DNA of 64,000 bases from Bradyrhizobiaceae bacterium (lineage in GTDB: Bacteria; Pseudomonadota; Alphaproteobacteria; Rhizobiales; Xanthobacteraceae): the NCBI GenBank assembly GCA_020853885.1, contig JADYXZ010000005.1:1-64000 (forward strand), written 5' to 3'. Position 1 is the stretch's first letter, and each line of letters begins with the position of its first letter. The position numbers were made by a program, and so were the translations under genes. The notes under the pieces are model-generated. The model had not been told where the DNA came from. It worked only from the letters and a program-made list of their open reading frames with translations, and ran no database searches. Positions 62,063 to 64,000 of this stretch are shown in pieces.

Positions 62063-62815
62063 CTAAAAAAGCGCGCCTGCCACCATCATCGCTCCGCCGA
62101 GGAGCACTACCACGTCGAGAATCGCCGTGTGCAGCCGCACCGGCATCCGTCCGACAATGTTGCGCGCGAGGAACGCGCCCGGCACCGAGCAGGCGCCGAT
62201 CAGCAGGGCAATCGCAGCAACCTGCGCATCGATCGCGCCGGCAACGCCGAACACGAGCGCCTGCACGAGATGGACGATCACCGAGATCGCCGCGTCCGTC
62301 GCGATCACCGCTGACCCGCTGAGGCCCGACGCCATCAGGAGCGAGATCAGGATCACGCCCGTCCCCGGCGCGGTCCCCGTGATCGCGCCGAAGCCCGCGC
62401 CGCCCGCCGCGAGTCCGCCTTCGCCAAGCCGCAGGTCGCGCGCCTTGAGAAAGCGCCGCAGCGGCACGCTCGCGATCAGGAAGGCGCCGATGACGAGTTG
62501 CGTGCCCGCAGTCGAGAGCCGCGTGTAGAACCAGGCGCCGAGCACGCAGGCCGGGACCGCGGTCGCGAGCACGATCGGCGTCCGCCGCCACTCGATCGCC
62601 GAACGGAAGGCGGTCACGCGGCTCGCATTGATCAGAAGCGCCGCGATCGCCATGACCGGCACCACGGGCTCCGGCCCGATGATCGGCACGAGCACGAGCG
62701 GCAGGAGGAGCCCGGTGCCGTAGCCCGCGATGCCGCCCACGACCGAGGCGAACACCGCCGCGCCCGCGACGAGCGCGAGTTGAAGGAGCGAGAACTGCAG
62801 AAGGACGGAGGCCAA
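62063..62815 (-). CDS. TSUP family (TauE/SafE) permease
   Basis: 250 residues with about eight helices. VGGIAGYGTGLLLPLVLVPI is the first family repeat and GGAGFGAITGTAPGTGVILI the second. AALLINASRVTAFRSAIEWR is the cytosolic loop. The family exports sulfite and organosulfonates or takes up small anions. Substrate unknown. Confidence 0.85.
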   Translation of the reverse strand: MASVLLQFSLLQLALVAGAAVFASVVGGIAGYGTGLLLPLVLVPIIGPEPVVPVMAIAALLINASRVTAFRSAIEWRRTPIVLATAVPACVLGAWFYTRLSTAGTQLVIGAFLIASVPLRRFLKARDLRLGEGGLAAGGAGFGAITGTAPGTGVILISLLMASGLSGSAVIATDAAISVIVHLVQALVFGVAGAIDAQVAAIALLIGACSVPGAFLARNIVGRMPVRLHTAILDVVVLLGGAMMVAGALF

Positions 62816-62819
62816 GCGG

Positions 62820-63314
62820 CTAGCCGGCCGGCTTGAGATCTGCGGGCGAGATCAGCACGCCGAACGCCTCGCACCAGATCACGACGCTCGGATACTGCTT
62901 GAGATCGACGCCCGCCGGGATCGGGTAGCGCTGGCTGCCCTTGAACGAGCGCAGCCGCCCGAGGTCGACGAACATCGTTCCCTTCACGTCGTCGGAGCGG
63001 CGGATGTTTCCCTTTGGCACGAGATAGACGTGATATTTCGGCCCCGGGCCCACCTCGAAGTCCGGCTCCAGGAACACCGCCTTCTCATAGACGCTCACCT
63101 TGCCGCTGCCGTAGTGCACCGGGTCGGACGGATCGGCATGGATGAAACTGCCGTTGGCGACGAGCGCCGAACGGTCCGCCTCGGCCAGTTGCTCCGCGGC
63201 CGGCGGCGGCGGGAAGAGATACGGAAAGAAGAAGATGCCGAGCGCGAAACCGAAGCCGGTGCCGAGCATGCCGCCGACGAGGAAAATAATGAACCCGCGC
63301 CAGAACCGCCGCAT
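62820..63314 (-). CDS. DM13 domain protein with membrane anchor
   Basis: 164 residues. An N-terminal helix (FIIFLVGGMLGTGFGFALGI) anchors it. The DM13 domain follows: ALVANGSFIHADPSDPVHYG, KVSVYEKAVFLEPDFEVGPG, YHVYLVPKGNIRRSDDVKG and YPSVVIWCEAFGVLISPADL. The conserved Cys is in VIWCEAF. DM13 domains are suggested to take part in electron transfer. MRRFWRG is chosen as start. Just upstream of the TSUP gene, four bases apart. Confidence 0.8.
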   Translation of the reverse strand: MRRFWRGFIIFLVGGMLGTGFGFALGIFFFPYLFPPPPAAEQLAEADRSALVANGSFIHADPSDPVHYGSGKVSVYEKAVFLEPDFEVGPGPKYHVYLVPKGNIRRSDDVKGTMFVDLGRLRSFKGSQRYPIPAGVDLKQYPSVVIWCEAFGVLISPADLKPAG

Positions 63315-63368
63315 GTCTTCCTCCCCTTGGCCTCCTTCGAGCCTAGGGCGAATACGCAACCGCCGCGC

Positions 63369-64000
63369 TTACTGTTTCTCCGGCGTCATGCCCTCTCGCG
63401 CGTTCTTGATCGCCCAGTCCGCGATCGCGTCGAGCACCATGGGCTCGTCCGGGAAGCCCGACACGATCCAGGAATCCTCGGCAATGGCGAGCGCGGCACC
63501 CAGGAGCGGCCCCTTTTCCAGCCCGCGCGCCATGAAATCCTTGGCGGCGAGCGGAAACTTCGGCGCCTCCCAGTTCGCCGGCAGCGCCAGCAATTCGCGC
63601 CAGCCCGCATCGTCGACGCCGGCGCCCGAACGGACGAACGCGAGCAGCGCGCGATCGCGATAGTGTTCCGGCCCGATCCGGTAGAGCACCGCGCGCCGCG
63701 CCACCTGCCCCATCTCCGGCTCGATCTGCCACCACTTCTCCGACATCGCCCTGAGCCGCCGCACTTCGTCGTTCGATAGCCTGAGCCGCTCGCGCAGCCG
63801 CAGCGCATCCTCGACGACGCGCACCGCGAGCGCCGCCAGCCGCCGCACCGGATCGGCGCCGAGCTGCAGCGCCGCTTCCGTCGCCGTCAGCGCGCGCAGC
63901 GCGGCAAGATCGGGCACGCCGCCGAGGATCTGGGTGAGGATGCCCGAATCCGACATCACCTCCGCCGTCTCGCTCACGCGTGCGGCGATCATCAGCTTCA
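63369..64000 (-). CDS. cca: CCA tRNA nucleotidyltransferase, C-terminal part (5' end outside window)
   Basis: About 210 residues. KLMIAARVSETAEVMSDSGI then LTQILGGVPDLAALRAL is the alphaproteobacterial neck region of the CCA-adding enzyme. The rest is helical body/tail (VRRLAALAVRVVEDALRLRE, SNDEVRRLRAM). The catalytic head lies beyond base 64000. It adds or repairs the CCA end of tRNA. It precedes the DM13 gene by 54 bases. Confidence 0.8.
   Translation of the reverse strand, partial: KLMIAARVSETAEVMSDSGILTQILGGVPDLAALRALTATEAALQLGADPVRRLAALAVRVVEDALRLRERLRLSNDEVRRLRAMSEKWWQIEPEMGQVARRAVLYRIGPEHYRDRALLAFVRSGAGVDDAGWRELLALPANWEAPKFPLAAKDFMARGLEKGPLLGAALAIAEDSWIVSGFPDEPMVLDAIADWAIKNAREGMTPEKQ

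Overview
This 64 kb window is GC-rich, densely coded and chromosomal. Gene content and order point to an alphaproteobacterium of the order Hyphomicrobiales (Rhizobiales). Evidence includes ubiK / lgt-midA-pgeF, rplY-pth-ychF, a marR-ompR-envZ cassette beside ilvE, petABC, an Omp25/31-like porin, many small YGY/His-rich secreted proteins and several families of dispersed palindromic repeats. Cytochrome b and c1 are separate genes, which argues against Bradyrhizobium/Rhodopseudomonas-type genomes, where the two are made as one fused precursor. No rRNA, tRNA, CRISPR array or prophage was recognised.

Layout. 1-3200: the 3' end of rpoD, then a lower-GC island with a DNA methyltransferase, an HNH endonuclease, an orphan antitoxin and a toxin gene cut off after nine codons. 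3.2-14.9 kb: small secreted and membrane proteins, a lytic transglycosylase, an MFS transporter, an SDR, an ACMSD-type amidohydrolase, a polysaccharide deacetylase and a SIMPL protein. 15-17.1 kb: an intradiol (hydroxyquinol-type) dioxygenase and a luciferase-like monooxygenase, probably part of aromatic catabolism. 17-31 kb: a SemiSWEET, a DJ-1/PfpI protein, uvrB, a ZIP transporter, three tandem paralogous secreted proteins, a VanX-like peptidase, RNase T2, an L,D-transpeptidase, rlmJ, a cold-shock protein and a porin. 31-36 kb: a pteridine-reductase-like SDR, uvrC, pgsA, moaD and moaE, with a RelE/HTH toxin-antitoxin cassette between moaD and moaE. 36-43 kb: ilvE, the MarR / response regulator / histidine kinase cassette, csaA, a TetR regulator, proC and a YbjN protein. 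43-50 kb: ubiK, lgt-midA-pgeF, a GIY-YIG gene enclosed by inverted palindromes, prs, vapBC and a threonine aldolase. 51-64 kb: an FkbM methyltransferase, rplY-pth-ychF-maoC-maoC, apt, arsC, petABC, trmL-hemF, a TSUP permease, a DM13 protein and the 3' end of a CCA-adding enzyme.

The most notable signals are structural. A roughly 409 bp GIY-YIG cassette has near-identical inverted ends that are themselves palindromic. hemF carries an in-frame double hairpin of Rickettsia-palindromic-element type, and uvrB carries an in-frame copy of an intergenic palindrome. Two pairs of long tandem hairpins occur between genes. Palindromic repeats fill five convergent gene junctions, where they probably act as bidirectional terminators. 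Two promoters (the relE-type cassette and marR) predict leaderless transcripts.

Coordinates of starts were chosen from Shine-Dalgarno spacing, signal peptides and family length. Family assignments come from recognising motifs by eye; no database search was run.
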